Assembly: GCA_029216955.1 (NCBI GenBank)
Contig: JANAVB010029819.1
Coordinates: 36,028,831 to 36,092,830, forward strand
DNA: 64,000 nucleotides
Source: Iris pallida
Taxonomy: Eukaryota > Streptophyta > Magnoliopsida > Asparagales > Iridaceae
Reading direction: 5' to 3'
Positions 24,063 to 36,130 of the stretch are shown in pieces (positions within the stretch are counted from its first letter, which is position 1; each line of letters begins with the position of its first letter). Made by a program: the position numbers and the translations under genes. The notes beneath the pieces are model-generated. The model saw only the letters and a list, made by a program, of their open reading frames with translations, was not told the origin of the DNA and made no database searches.

Positions 24063-25388
24063 TGTAGAAGAATGGAAAAGAATAAAGAATGATCCATGCG
24101 GCCAGAGAGCCCCCTGCGGCTCAGACAGTTCATGCGGCTCAAGTATCTATGCGGCTCGAGCGTCTATGCGGCTCAAACAAGTCCTATACGGCTCAAAGAG
24201 GAGCCACGTGGCCTACAAACAGTTCTCTCATTTTTGTATTAAATACCTTGACGGCTGACAGCTTTGATGAGGTGACAGTTCTGACACGAAGATATCATTA
24301 TGACTTCCTCATAATGACAGATTCCTTGGAAAGAGACAAAAATCTCTGACACAATCTCCCGAGATTCAGAAACTGTCATGCGGCTTTGACACGTGGACAG
24401 TTGTATGCGGCCCAAGCGGGGACTTTCCCATGCGGCCCATGAAGACCAGCCCCATACAGCTCACAATGACTAGCCCCATGCGGCTCACAAAGACTAGCTC
24501 CATGCGGCTCATGAAGGACAACTCCATGCGGCCCACGAAGACCATCCCCATGCGGCCCACAAAGGCTATCTCCATGCGGTTCACTCATACTCATGCGGCT
24601 CAAATCATTACCATGCGGTCCAAATGTTTTGGAGGGGCCACTCTTAGGCAGTCTGGACACATGGCCAGCTTTATGCGGCCCAACTTTCCTGCAGCTTAGA
24701 CACGTGGCATGATAGCAGGGCACGTGGCATCAGATTGATCGAAATCTCTCAGCAAATCCCAATGAAATATTGGGATCAAATCAGATTATTTGCAAATAAG
24801 CCAATTAAAGACACGTGTCGAGGAATCCGAGGTTGGTATAACAAATCAGGAGGATTTATGTTAATCAGCATTAATTATCCACAAAAGATTTGATGCAATC
24901 ATATTTATTGCTCAAATCTCGATGAACGTCCCAGATTTAGTGATCCTTAGCCGCCGACTTTCAAGAATGGGAATCATTGTAAACCCTAATGAGGCCCCCC
25001 ACTCATATAAATAGCAGGGTGCCATTCCCTTGCAAATATATATGGAGATACACATATACACAGAGACAGATACAGAGAGAGATACAAAGATAGACGCGCA
25101 TAGAGAGCCAGAGAGCCTGAAGAGAGAGAGCATTTTTTTATCAATGCCCGTCAGTTCTTCTACAGAGTCCAAAAGTTGCACCCGATCGTCCAAGGAGTAA
25201 GGCAGAGCGGCCGTCGCTTTTCCGAGCCTCCATCGTCACCCCCCAGAATCTAAAACAAACAATTGTACTTAGACTGCTGTACCTAGGTTTTTGTCCCTAT
25301 GCTTTCTTTGTACAAGCGAGTTTGTATTGTGAATTAAAAGTCCAGTCCTCCGATAATTATTCTGTCCTTTTATATTTCAAGGCAAACA
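24063..25388 (+). repeat. 3' LTR of element A
   Basis: It starts TGTAGAAG after the polypurine tract and ends near GGCAAACA, about 1.33 kb. U3 (24090-24700) carries about 20 copies of an ATGCGGCTCA-type motif, and U3 as a whole has five ACGTG cores. The TATA box is at 25006, followed by a GAGA-rich leader and a pyrimidine-rich U5. It is the reverse complement of the B LTR with moderate divergence. Confidence 0.85.
25006..25013 (+). promoter_or_regulatory. TATA box of LTR A
   Basis: TATAAATA is followed by GCAGGGTGCCATTC, which aligns with the leader after the TATA box in B. It is the likely start region of element A transcripts. Confidence 0.65.
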
Positions 25389-25940
25389 CATATAACATAT
25401 CATTAGTCGTATGGCTAGGTCATGTTCTGGTTAGGGTTTAGTTAAACCAACCCATCCCACTATATATATTCTTTTCCTATCTATCTCTTCTCATTCATTC
25501 TCATTTTTATTTCCTCCCACCAACCCACCTAGGAAAGTATATCTTGCACAAATGAGGTACAATTTTCATTTTTTGTTATTTTTTTGATATTATTAGTCTA
25601 TATTACTTATCTCTTCATTCTCTACAAGTTTAGTTCTTGGAGTTTTTATTTTAATGGCTAGTTTTGTGTAGATCTAAGTTTCTAAAAACTAGGGTTTTTA
25701 TGGATTTTCATGTTTTTGATCTATAAAACTTGGTTGTTTTTGAAAACTAGTTGTTCCAAGTTCTAGAGAATTTGATTCTACCCAATTTTGGCTTTTGAAT
25801 CGCCCAATTTTGACTTTGTATAAGAAAGTTACGACCATTCTTGTGTTCATGGGTTCCCCTACACCTTTGGTGCTGTCGGGATGATGAATAGTGTCGTGCG
25901 CCTGCGTGCCATGCACCCATGAGCCTATGCGATTTTCTGT
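25389..25940 (+). mobile_element. Old LTR remnant G, left part
   Basis: There is no gene here. The block 25440-25860 (CTATATATATTC promoter-like, then TTCTACCCAATTTTG) is recognisably similar to the reverse complement of 28250-28560 inside solo LTR E, so G is a diverged LTR of a related family in the opposite orientation. It continues after E at 28896. The boundary with A's LTR shows no internal element sequence. Confidence 0.55.
25936..25940. repeat. Target duplication of solo LTR E (partner at 28896-28900)
   Basis: TCTGT occurs on each side of E. Removing E and one copy restores GATTTTCTGTCGCGTGCCTG, which closely matches GATTTTCTGCCGCGTGCCTG at about 29005 in the same host repeat. Confidence 0.9.
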
Positions 25941-26879
25941 TGTCACGCCCCAGAACCAGAATACTGGAGAGCGGGGGCAGACATAGCCAGCTACGTATAA
26001 CGGAATGGAATCCACACCGCTATACGGTCACGGCTGTCTAGATATGTGAGGGTTTCACTACAATCCATCAGTCTCTTAAGGTCATAAAATAGCCTATTGT
26101 CTCAATCTCAACCAACTAATAATAATTACAAGATGTCAGACCACCAAATACATAATAGTAAGGCGTCCCATACATTATATATCCGGAATGATCATTAAGC
26201 TAGTCGTTACAAAATGTGAGGACTAGCAAGAGTTCAGTCATACATGATCAACCCCCGGGGCTTGTCAATCATGTTACAGCCCGTAGGCAGACAGTAAGTA
26301 AGTACAATCGAGCTAACACTTGCTCGTCGGCTAAACGCCTCAAAAGAATAATTTACAATATTACAGTGGGAGAACAAAAGAAACCCACTCGATGCCCTGT
26401 TTACGCCTGGTGACCACCATCGGGCTGGAAAGCAGGGAGATCCTTTGGTGCTGCTCCGGTATCTGGCCATACAAAACTAGCTGGGTCAGACCCCAGAAAG
26501 AGCAAGTGCCACAAATGAGGCTTCACTTAAGAACTAAAACCAACAAATCATTTGCATTCAACATGTAAGAAAATAATAAGTAACACATATTGAGGTTTGT
26601 GCACTACCAATGCACTTATCCCAATCAGAGAAAATAATTAAGTGAGGTATCATTGACATAAAAGAACTGGAGAATCATGCTAAATAAAACATAGCTGGAC
26701 AATATATGAAGAGAAAACGAAGGTACTATTCCGGAAGCTAGGTTACAATCCTTAAACCAAACAAGGACCGAGATTGTAACCCTTCGCCTGAACAGAACTT
26801 AGTCTCTGATTATTTATTGCTAAAGGTGCCAATCATTAAGGTAAAAAGGAGAGAGATCAATGATAAAAGTGACAATGAA

Positions 26880-26980
26880 GAGTACAATCGTTATAGTAAC
26901 AATCTGGAGTGACAATCATTATAGTGACAATCTGGTGTAACAATCATTATAGTGACAATCTGGAGTGACAATCATTCAAT
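26880..26980. repeat. 28-bp tandem repeat in solo LTR E
   Basis: The unit CAATCATTATAGTGACAATC plus 8 bases is repeated three to four times with small changes. Further partial copies appear near 27181-27250. Confidence 0.7.
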
Positions 26981-27839
26981 CATTCTGATACAATCTTGTA
27001 ATCAATCCCTTATAGACAATACTATACTGGACTAGACTCCATCCAAGCAATCACAGCCAATCATTGCCTACGGCTTTCTACATTAACTAACTAGGGTTAT
27101 CACAATCCTAGTTACTAGCAAGATACAATGAGATGCTCCAAGTAGTCACAGGCCCTGCAGCTATCCAGGTTATCCAGGCAATCATTATAGTGACAATTTA
27201 GAGAGTTCAATGCATTAGAGTAACAATAGAGTTCAATCATTTAAGTGACAATGGCAGGTGCCCCACATAACAGTGGGCTGGAAATGTGTCCTACTCGTCG
27301 GCAGGCTACAAGTCCAAACATTTGCGGCCGGGATAACGGGATTGCCTGTAACAGGGGAACATCTCTTCATGTCTAATGAATTATACTAGTCATTAACCTT
27401 AGACCATTTCAGTAGGTACTCCTGACTGTGGTACTCAGGAGTCCTCTCCTAGTCATGATGCAAGACAGGACTGGATTATTTGTACAAGCACAATCGCCCA
27501 CGGTGTCATAATTAATTAAACAGGTCATGTCATGTCAGGTAGCCGTCGCAATAGCTATTCAAGATAATTATGTCAGGTTATCATGCCAAGTGTACTTTGT
27601 CAGGAGTGCGCCACGGTGGGCCACTATCATGTCATGTCAGGTTATTATGTCAGGAGTGCACCACTATGGGTCACTATCAGGTCATGCTCAATTATCAATT
27701 ACAAACATATCAAGTAAATTCATGATTATCAAGTTCAGGACAAAAGGCGTAAGGATATAAAATGGACGTTAAATATCTAATAAAATATCAATATACAAGG
27801 CTATAAAAGATCAAGGGTAATCAGGCTACGCTCAGGTCA

Positions 27840-28150
27840 GCATACGCTCAGGTCATACGCTCAGGTCATACGCTCAGGTCATACGCTCACAAAAGGCAGC
27901 GTATGTGCTCCATACGACTCCTCGTCGCACCAGTCAGCGTATGCAAGCCATACGCTCACAAAAGGCAGCGTATGGGGTCCATACGACTCCTTGTCACACA
28001 AGTCAGCGTATGCAAGCCATACGCTCACAAAAGGCAGCGTATGGGGTCCATACGACTCCTTGTCACATAAGGCAGCGTATGAGGTCCATACGACTCCTCA
28101 TCAAGGTAGCGTATGAGATCCATACGCTTCCAAAAGGCAGCGTATGGGGA
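27840..28150. repeat. 69-bp minisatellite with CGTATG/CATACG stem-loops
   Basis: Starts of CGCTCACAAAAGGC at 27884, 27953 and 28022 give an exact 69-base period. A shorter CATACGCTCAGGT run precedes it and degenerate copies follow. Each unit holds an inverted pair such as CGTATGGGGTCCATACG. Open frames across it are repeat artefacts. Confidence 0.85.
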
Positions 28151-28895
28151 CTGTGCTGCACTAAAGAGCACGCGCAACTCAGTGGCGCAAGCTAAAAAGC
28201 TCGCGTACTGCTCACTGTCTTCTCCAAAACAGCAAGAACTCCATGGTTGAACCCAAAGCTTCAAAAGTCCATAACTTTGTCAAAATAAGTCCAAATCCAA
28301 CTTTTCAAAGGTCAAAATTGGGTAGAATAAAATGCTCTACAACATGGAACCATCAAAACTTGAAAACAAAGAAGTTTAATAGATCAAAACCACCAAAATC
28401 CGAAAGTAACTAATTTCTAGATCTACAAAAATCAAAGCCTCAAAATGGAAAATGACAAGTTCTAATGTGTCTTAGAAACATGAAAAGAAGCTAATAGAAC
28501 AATAAAAATGAGCTCTCTTGTGGAAGCAAGTTGCACTTGCCTAGATCTCTCTCTTCTCTCTTTGGTAGGTGAAGGGAGTAAATGGAAGAAGAAGATGAAT
28601 AATGAAGAGAGAGAATGAAGAGGGCTGATAAATACAAATGGTGGTGGTAGGTAGGGGGTTCACCTTGGGTTTATCATGAACCAAGAGCAATCCCAAACCG
28701 AACCAAGCCAACCCAAACCAAGAATAAACCAAGCCCACATAAACCAATGAACCATTAAAACCAATTAAACTATCAATGCCAATAAAACTATGCCAATGCA
28801 AAATAAACCAAGATAACTAACCATGAATAAATAAAATATGGGTCCAAAACACGTATACGTACACTAAATACGTATCACGAATTTGGGACATTACA

Positions 28896-29256
28896 TCTGT
28901 CGCGTGCCTGTGCGCCGTGCACCTTTGCTCTGTGCATCGTGTACATGGGCCCTGCGCGCCGTACACCCGCGTGCTATGCGATTTTTTTTGTCGTGAGCCT
29001 GCGCGATTTTCTGCCGCGTGCCTGTGCGCCATGGCTCTGCGATGTGCACCCGCATATTGCATAATTTTCTTTCGTGCGCTTGCCTTATTTTCTACTGTAC
29101 GCCTACATACCGTACCTCTGCGCCCTCGAGCCGTACACCCGTTCTCCGTACCCTGTGGGCCAGTTTTGTGACCGTATGCCCGCGCTCGTTCCCCGTACGA
29201 TATATGCCCGTTCTCTGCGTGTCATGGGCCCGTTCCATGTGCGCCATTCACCATAT
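28896..29256 (+). mobile_element. Old LTR remnant G, right part
   Basis: This is a GC-rich run of degenerate GCGCGCCGTACACCC/CTGTGCGCCGTGC units. It continues the motif broken off at 25900-25940 by insertion of E. It ends abruptly at 29257, where D sequence begins. The open frames on both strands look like repeat by-products. Confidence 0.5.
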
Positions 29257-29907
29257 TGTGGATGAGAATAATGAAATAAACTTGAGCCTATCCTCTCCCA
29301 AAGTGGCTGGCCATATGGGGCTATTTGTCCTATTATGGTAAGGTCCAAAATGCCCCCACTAACCTATTCTATGAGTATTAGGAAAGGGCTAATTGGTTGG
29401 GGCTAAATTAGTCATTCTAAAGTCACTAATCACACTAACCTTATCCATAATAATTAGTCTAACCTCTAACTAAAATATTTCTATCATGTGGACTAAATTT
29501 AATATCATGTGGGCTATGCCTAACTAGTGTGTGTGTCCCACTAGAGTGAAACTACCCCCGGGTCCCCGTTTCAAGTCGGATTGAGTTAAAATTCGAACAC
29601 GACTCAAATAACCCCAAAACAATATCATAAATAATAAAATGATATCAAAATAATTCAAAGAGGTCAAATGCAAAAATATCCTTAGGCCAAAAATGACATT
29701 AAAATATCATAATCATATGGTTAGGCTCTAGGTCAAACAGTCTCTAGGGTTTCACTAGCAAAACATCAAAACCATAAGTCATGAATTTAAATAGTTTAAA
29801 ATAATTTAAAAATCACTAAAAATTATAATATAAAATAAATATCATTAAATAATAATTATAATTATAAAATTTTAAAATTACCCTCATCTGGAAAACTGGG
29901 TGTTACA
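29257..29907 (-). repeat. Truncated 3' LTR of element D
   Basis: Matches 34831-35480 almost base for base. It abuts the purine tract of D on its right (29908-29925, minus strand). The left edge (TGTGGATGAGAATAATG) corresponds to the middle of U3 in the complete LTR, which marks a deletion or recombination breakpoint. Confidence 0.85.
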
Positions 29908-31571
29908 ATCCTACCCACCTTATAAAAATTTTGTCCTCGAAATTAAGATGATCGTACCCTTTTCTAGGCCGAACATAGACAAGGGTCAATCACTAGTCAA
30001 TTTCCTCAACATCCTAGTACTTGGTCATCAGCTGGTCAACTTCTTAGGACTTTTACCTATGCTAGCTACCTAGTGTTGGCAACTAGGGATTAGCAAAGAA
30101 AACTCTATAATAGACTAGCTCTTAACTTCCAAATCCTATCAAGTCATCCATAACTAATTACCCACAAGCTAAGCACACCAATCCCAAATACCACATATAT
30201 ATATATATGCTCAAGAACAACAACCCATCACATATATCCTAAGTATATCATCTATATATATAGACCTCTTAGTCCTAGGTGAAACTACAACTATGCTCAA
30301 GGGCAGGCTCTGGTTACTGGGTGCCTTACTGGAAGGGTAAAGGAAAACAATAAATAATCATCAAGGTTGTATGGCATACTAACATCCTATACGTAACTGG
30401 TTGGTATCATAATAACAGGGAATTATCTGCAATGGGTTACGATTCTAGCACCAATGCTAACTATCACCTCTAGGGTACAGACACTCTACAAGTCACCATA
30501 TCTATATACTATGAAGGAACTACCTATAAACAAGCTCTACAATCTAAATATCCCTACTCCTAAGTCATTTATAACAACAAAAAGGGTATGATGTTTTAAA
30601 CCTTCTCAAGATACAATCTGCTAATCATATGGGTCTGTCCAAAATTATGTTGTCCAGAGTTTTCATCATGGTAGTGAGCAAGGCTACGATAATCACAGAG
30701 TCTTTGACTAAGGTACGTACCTCTAGGTTCATGGTATTTAAAATTTTCGTATAGTCGCATGCGACGGCGAAAACCTTAAATTCCCATACCCAAGAAATAC
30801 ATCTGAAATCTGACTACATGTCCTCACTATGCCAACTAACATGACTATCGAGGATTCTAGATCCCATGATTTAGGCGACCTAGCCCATATGATTTTCTCA
30901 GAAGAAAAAAAAATAAACACAACAAAAGAGTAACATGACAAAATTAATCAATCAACAAGGAACAGATGGAATCGGATTTCAAGGTAATTATAAAAGACAA
31001 TTGCAGGAATGGAATTGAGAAAAATGGAACTTGCTGCAAGATCTCCAACGGTCTGTGCATCCTCGACTGGCCTGACGATAGCTCGCCCTGCTGGTTTCCC
31101 CTGGTCTGCTGCTGATGCTGCATGAATCACCGTTGCTGAGAGAAATCAGAAATGATGGAAGAAAATCTCTGTATAGATAGAGGTGCACCTCCAATGTAGC
31201 AGATACGCCAACCTGAGTCGGCACAACAGGAGCTACGGTCTCGAGGCCCTGATGAACAGGACGAGAGGTGGCCAGCCTCTCGATAGTATCCCCCGAACCG
31301 AAGTGATGAGATCCTGTCTTCATAACCATCATGAAAACAGATCAAAACAAGTAGCAATTTTTGAGAATGAAGCAAAAATTCAAAGGAGGACAGTTTATAT
31401 TCAAGGGAAGTCAATAAGCAACAATTTTAGACAAAGGAATCTGATTAAGAGTTTTTCCTAATGTGATTGAGTACCTCTAAAAATAATCCTAATCCTGCTG
31501 CAGGCTGTAGTGATACTCTAGTTCGAATACCACTACAAAAACTCGACCTGCATGGGCCACCACTAAAAATG
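29908..31571 (-). other. Non-coding internal domain of element D
   Basis: No gag or pol motifs are visible. Both ends match element T: GGACAAAATTTTTATAAGG with GGTGGGTAGGAT at the 3' side, and TTTTTAGTGGTGGCCCATGC at the 5' side. It is half the length of T's core. Between the ends I see AT-rich sequence without a recognisable feature. Confidence 0.65.
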
Positions 31572-32389
31572 TGTCACGACCCGCACCCACTGTGAGGGTA
31601 CGAGAGCGTAACAACGCCCAGCCTACGCCACAGTGTCGGCGGTAGAACGCTATTCTAGGTCATGAACTATAACAAACATAATATGAATGCTCTCCATAAG
31701 GAGGCCAATACAGAGGTACAACTCAATCACAATCTATAGATAGAATATGGCACGATAAGATAGATAAAAGAATCCTCAACCGAGGTACAACAGAAATGAA
31801 ATACAAGTCTAAACATCTCTACAATATACAAACTCTGAATCAAGAACAACAACTAAACATAAAAGGAAAACAGTCTAAACTATCTATACTAAGCAAGGTA
31901 TCATCCTCAGCAGCTGTCTGAACCTCTCCTGGGGTCCAGGTCGCGAGTATCAACTGGGCAAACTCCAAGTAAGGGTGCAGGGTGCCTCATCATCCTCTGT
32001 AAAAATTTTAAAAGGTCCAGTCAGGACGGGAGCGAGCACAAAACATCTCACGCAGTTCATATCATGTTAGAAAATATAAAGCATACAATAGAGTAAGGTA
32101 CATGAAACGCTGAAAGTAAGAAGTATATAAAAAATAGTAGAGATTTGATAACAGGAAATATCTAAATATGATAAATAAGAACTGTAAGCCTACTGTGATT
32201 TAGAGTACAATATGGTTATGTAAACGGTCTAGGAAAATGCAATGGTAACTCCATTGTACGTGGGTGTACAATAGACATATACAATAGTTATACAATGTTG
32301 TACAATAGGATTTGATTACTTAACCAATTCTACTCCCCCTCCCTAAATCAATACACAAGGATCTACTCGGGTTACGTTATCTTGCACAA

Positions 32390-32525
32390 TAGTGTACAAT
32401 GTTATACAATAGATGTACAATATTATACAATAGATGTACAATGTTATACAATGGATGTACAATGTTATACAATAGATGTACAATATTATACAATAGATGT
32501 ACAATGTTATACAATAGTTGCACAA
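32390..32525. repeat. 21-bp tandem repeat in LTR D
   Basis: About six copies of ATACAATAGATGTACAATGTT with single-base changes. T's LTR has only about two related copies at the corresponding position (GATTACTCGTGTACAA), so the array expanded in D's lineage. Confidence 0.85.
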
Positions 32526-33262
32526 TGGTCTATCCCTGGGACTCATGTGATACTGAGAGTACAATATGCACAAGGAGCATACAAGGATATGGGTATTCAA
32601 TAAATACAATATGTAAGTGAAACGCACATCACAATATGTATTTAGTGAATACAAGGAGATAATATCTCAGAAGAAGATCCGTATAGTACCAATCTGTGAT
32701 AATGATCGTATCAGCATCAAGTACAGTAATCTAGAGCAAGAATATAAATCCAGACAAGTATGAAACGGTTAGAGAATGTACTCGCCTCGTATCTGAATGT
32801 CTGAAGTAAATGTACTATCCGAGATGAGGTACCTGACTCCTAGTTAGAGCAACACAAGTCAAGATGTACAAAGGAAATGATAAATATAATCTACAATGCA
32901 TCTACTTGCTGTCTAGGTCAAACTAGACTAAAGTCAACACTTGGTCAACTCCAGTCAACTAGACTAGTCAAACTAGGTCAACTAGGTCAAATCCTAGCCC
33001 AACAAGTCTAATAAGTCTCACTTGGCCTAACCAAACCTAGTCTAGCAATCACACACCAATCACAAGGCTATACAAGCCAAACACAAGCCATCACATTCAA
33101 TATTATACATAAGAGAAATAAAGCTAATATGTAAAGCTATGTGTGTGTGAACATGGAGGTGTACATGAAAAGAGAATTCAACACTAGGCCCTATATCACA
33201 TATATGTATATATAACTATAGGAAAACTCTATTTACCACATTAACACATTTAGCCATGTATA

Positions 33263-33265
<3 letters not shown>

Positions 33266-33301
<36 letters not shown>

Positions 33302-33322
33302 TAGAGAGAGAGAGAGAGAAAA
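33266..33322. repeat. TA/GA compound microsatellite
   Basis: About 17 TA dinucleotides are followed by a GA-rich run inside LTR D. Confidence 0.9.
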
Positions 33323-35929
33323 GCATGTGTATGTGTTTATGGGTGTGTGTGTGTCATAAAAGTGCACAAGAACATGTGTGTGTTATCATGGAATGAGTGT
33401 TAGGCAATGTGTGAGTGAGTGTGTCAATGAGTGAGGGTGTGACGGTTATATAGTGTAGTGTGCATTGTGTGTGGAGTGATAGTGAGGCATGACAGTTGTG
33501 TAGCAAAGTGTCAATAGGAAGTTAACATTCACATATATGAGTTCTCATGTATCTCTTATTTAGTGAAACAAAACTAAATTCCAGTTTTATTTCTAACAAG
33601 GCTACATATATTACATCTATTATTACATTACATTCATGCTTGCATTCATTCATCATTCATTTATTCTCTTGCACTACTATATGCACCATACATTACATAC
33701 TATGGAACCTACATATTCATTACAAGCCATACTTATACATGCTTACATTAGATAGGATACTTACACCTCATACATCATTTATTTAAACATTTACTCATGC
33801 TTGTATTATCTATTTAATTACATAATGTATATACATTAACATGGGTTAAAATCAAATAGAATATTATATTACACACAAGGGTGCACAAAATGCATATGCC
33901 GAATAGTAACTCCTACTAACAATCAATACTGTACCATCTCAGCATGAATTAAAATCTAGGATTAAAGTATGTTATAGATTTATGTGTTAGCTTTCCGAAA
34001 CTTCAAACGGATCGCGTTTTCGTTTCCGGAAACTTCCGAAATCGCGAAAACACCGAGAACGCGTTTGTCTTTCGTACAGCTGACACTCAAATAATTCTCC
34101 AGAAAGTTACAGAAAGAATTTGGCCTATTAATATATGTTTTTGGAAAGCTAACTTCAATACACTTCTTTTAAAAAAATGGGAGATTAAACCGAGCTGTGA
34201 GCTAGAAGTTATGACATTTCTAAGTTAGGGCTAAAATTAAAAACGTGGATAAAAATCATGACGGATTTGGGTAGTTTGAGACAAAAGAACACAAGTATAT
34301 AACATAATATATCAAGAACTCACTCTCTACACTAATATATATATATGAGACACTATAGAACACATCTCCAATACAAAAATATGAGATTAAACATGTAATA
34401 ATTCATTCATACATAACAACAACACATAGTGTATCCAAATTTGGGATTTTCCCACATGGACACAACCACAACACAAAGGACATTCCTATGACCTCCAAAT
34501 AGATATGAAATGGACACAAATGGAGATACAACCATGGGGGTCATTCCTATGGGTTCAAAATAGACCTATATGCATGAGGAAATGAAAAGGAGAAGGGATT
34601 TATACCTCCCGGTAGATCGAATCGAAGAAAAGCCTTCCCGGAGCGACACCGACACGTAGAGATTCCAAAAGGACACGAACGAGCTCCGAATCCTCCCAAA
34701 CTTGGGTAACTTCCTCCTTGGCTAGAATGGAGAAGGAAAGAAGAAGATTTGGTGGCAAAATGGAAGGATTTGGTGGAGAAATTGCTAGGGATTGCTCTCT
34801 AGAAATTTGGGAAAGAACAAGAGAGAGAGTGTGGATGAGAATAATGAAATAAACTTGAGCCTATCCTCTCCCAAAGTGGCTGGCCATATGGGACTATTTG
34901 TCCTATTATGGTAAGGTCCAAAATGCCCCCACTAACCTATTCTATGAGTATTAGGAAAGGGCTAATTGGTTGGGGCTAAATTAGTCATTCTAAAGTCTCT
35001 AATCACACTAACCTTATCCATAATAATTAGTCTAACCTCTAACTAAAATATTTCTATCATGTGGACTAAATTTAATATCATGTGGGCCATGCCTAACTAG
35101 TGTATGGGTCCCACTAGAGTCAAACTACCCCCGGGTCCCCGTTTCAAGTCGGATTGAGTTGAAATTCGAACCCGACTCAAATAACCCCAAAACAATATCA
35201 TAAATAATAAAATGATATCAAAATAATTCAAAGAGGTCAAATGCAAAAATATCCTTAGGCCAAAAATGACATTAAAATATCATAATCACATGGTTAGGCT
35301 CTAGGTCAAACAGTCTCTAGGGTTTCACTAGCAAAACGTCAAAACCACAAGTCATGAATTTAAATAGTTTAAAATAATTTAAAAATCACTAAAAATCATA
35401 ATATAAAATAAATATCATTAAATAATAATTATAATTATAAAATTTTAAAATTACCCTCATCTGGAAAACTGGGTGTTACAACACTTCCCCTTTTATAGAA
35501 CCGGAAGTGGTCTAAACTATAGGCCACTTGGCCGACGGTCAAAATTCTCTCATTTAATGGGATGAGCCTAGAACTCGTCACAATGGGTCTCAATTAATAG
35601 GCATGTTCAAGTGAGTCTCCAAACTGTTCAAATGCTCCTGGTAATTCCTCAATTAACTGCGGCAATTAAGAAGGTGTCTGCATTCAAAGGTAGTCATTTA
35701 CTTCTCTTGAAAAGAAGACTTAAAAGCCAAGATGTCTCCAATCGGAGGAACAGGCACACCCACTGTGTTCCTTTTCTTCTAAGGTGCAAATAGTACGTCC
35801 CCTTCTCAGAAGCACAGATAGCTGCTTCAATCCAAGTACCCGGCCCGTTCAACATCCCTTTTTTTCTCAGCAAAGACTTGGGAGGCACCGTTTGCCTACA
35901 GCACAAGCCCGACTGCTACTCTAAAGTAC

Positions 35930-36130
35930 AATAAAATGGTCTATCTGAAGGAGTAGCCTACTCGTTGCCCAAAAGCATAATGACTTTACCCAAAACACAG
36001 CCTACTTGTTACCCCTAAAAGCACAGGGGCTCCGTTGTCTTCGAAAAATAGTCCACTTGTCACCCTAAAGCATAGAGGCTCCGTCATCTATAGAAGCACA
36101 GTCTACTCATCGTCCCTGAAGTACATCCAG
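35930..36130 (+). repeat. Degenerate CCTAAAGCACAGGGGCTCCG repeats in LTR C
   Basis: Three to four copies of a unit of about 50-60 bases (CTACTTGTTACCCC..AAAGCACAG..GGCTCCGT) lie in U3, a family-specific repeat distinct from those in A and F. Confidence 0.6.

Larger units (their letters stand above)
1323..25388 (+). mobile_element. Tat-type Ty3/gypsy element A (5' end outside window, split by T)
   Basis: The order is gag end, protease, RT, RNase H, archaeal-type RNase H, integrase, repeat spacer, antisense gene, polypurine tract and 3' LTR, which is the Tat arrangement. The 5' LTR and most of gag must lie left of insertion B. Element T interrupts A at 3027-13548. Several stops and frame changes make this copy defective. 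The 3' end is set at ...GGCAAACA by comparing LTRs A and B. Confidence 0.85.
25941..28895 (-). mobile_element. Solo LTR E with perfect target duplication
   Basis: On the minus strand the 2,955-base unit begins TGTAATGTCCC and ends GGGGCGTGACA, the TG..CA form of an LTR. It is flanked by TCTGT on both sides (25936-25940 and 28896-28900). No primer-binding site, polypurine tract or coding sequence lies inside, so it is a solo LTR left by recombination between two LTRs. It contains two tandem-repeat blocks and an AT-rich promoter-like stretch near 28630. Confidence 0.85.
29257..35480 (-). mobile_element. LARD-like element D, same family as T, left end truncated
   Basis: On the minus strand the order is full 5' LTR (35480-31572), non-coding core (31571-29908) and a 3' LTR fragment (29907-29257). 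The LTR start TGTAACACCC, the end GGGTCGTGACA, the shared core start TTTTTAGTGGTGGCCCATGC and the GGTGGGTAGGAT tract match element T. The 3' LTR stops after 651 bases, so about 3.2 kb plus the left target site are missing. Confidence 0.85.
31572..35480 (-). repeat. 5' LTR of element D
   Basis: The 3.9 kb LTR runs TGTAACACCC to GTGACA on the minus strand. It is homologous along its length to T's LTRs but enlarged by the 21-bp array near 32400 and a TA/GA microsatellite near 33270. The block 33990-34080 (CGCGATTTCGGAAG-like) is the GC-rich segment conserved with T. Confidence 0.85.

Noticed and set aside
1..25388. Inverted LTR-like sequences at both ends, read as one giant inverted-repeat element
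   Set aside because: The left copy lacks an adjacent polypurine tract, and A's coding sequence runs straight up to it in mid-gag, so it is a separate insertion and not a terminal inverted repeat.
27905..28195. Open frame with repeated HTTPCHTSQRMQAIRSQ units
   Set aside because: It is the translation of a 69-base minisatellite; the period is a multiple of three, so stops are avoided by chance.
28817..29341. Several overlapping open frames on both strands in GC-rich sequence
   Set aside because: They arise from a degenerate GC-rich repeat in remnant G and D's LTR edge, with no domain and no consistent frame.
32382..32654. CRISPR-like array of evenly spaced repeats
   Set aside because: It is a head-to-tail 21-base tandem repeat without unique spacers, inside a plant LTR.
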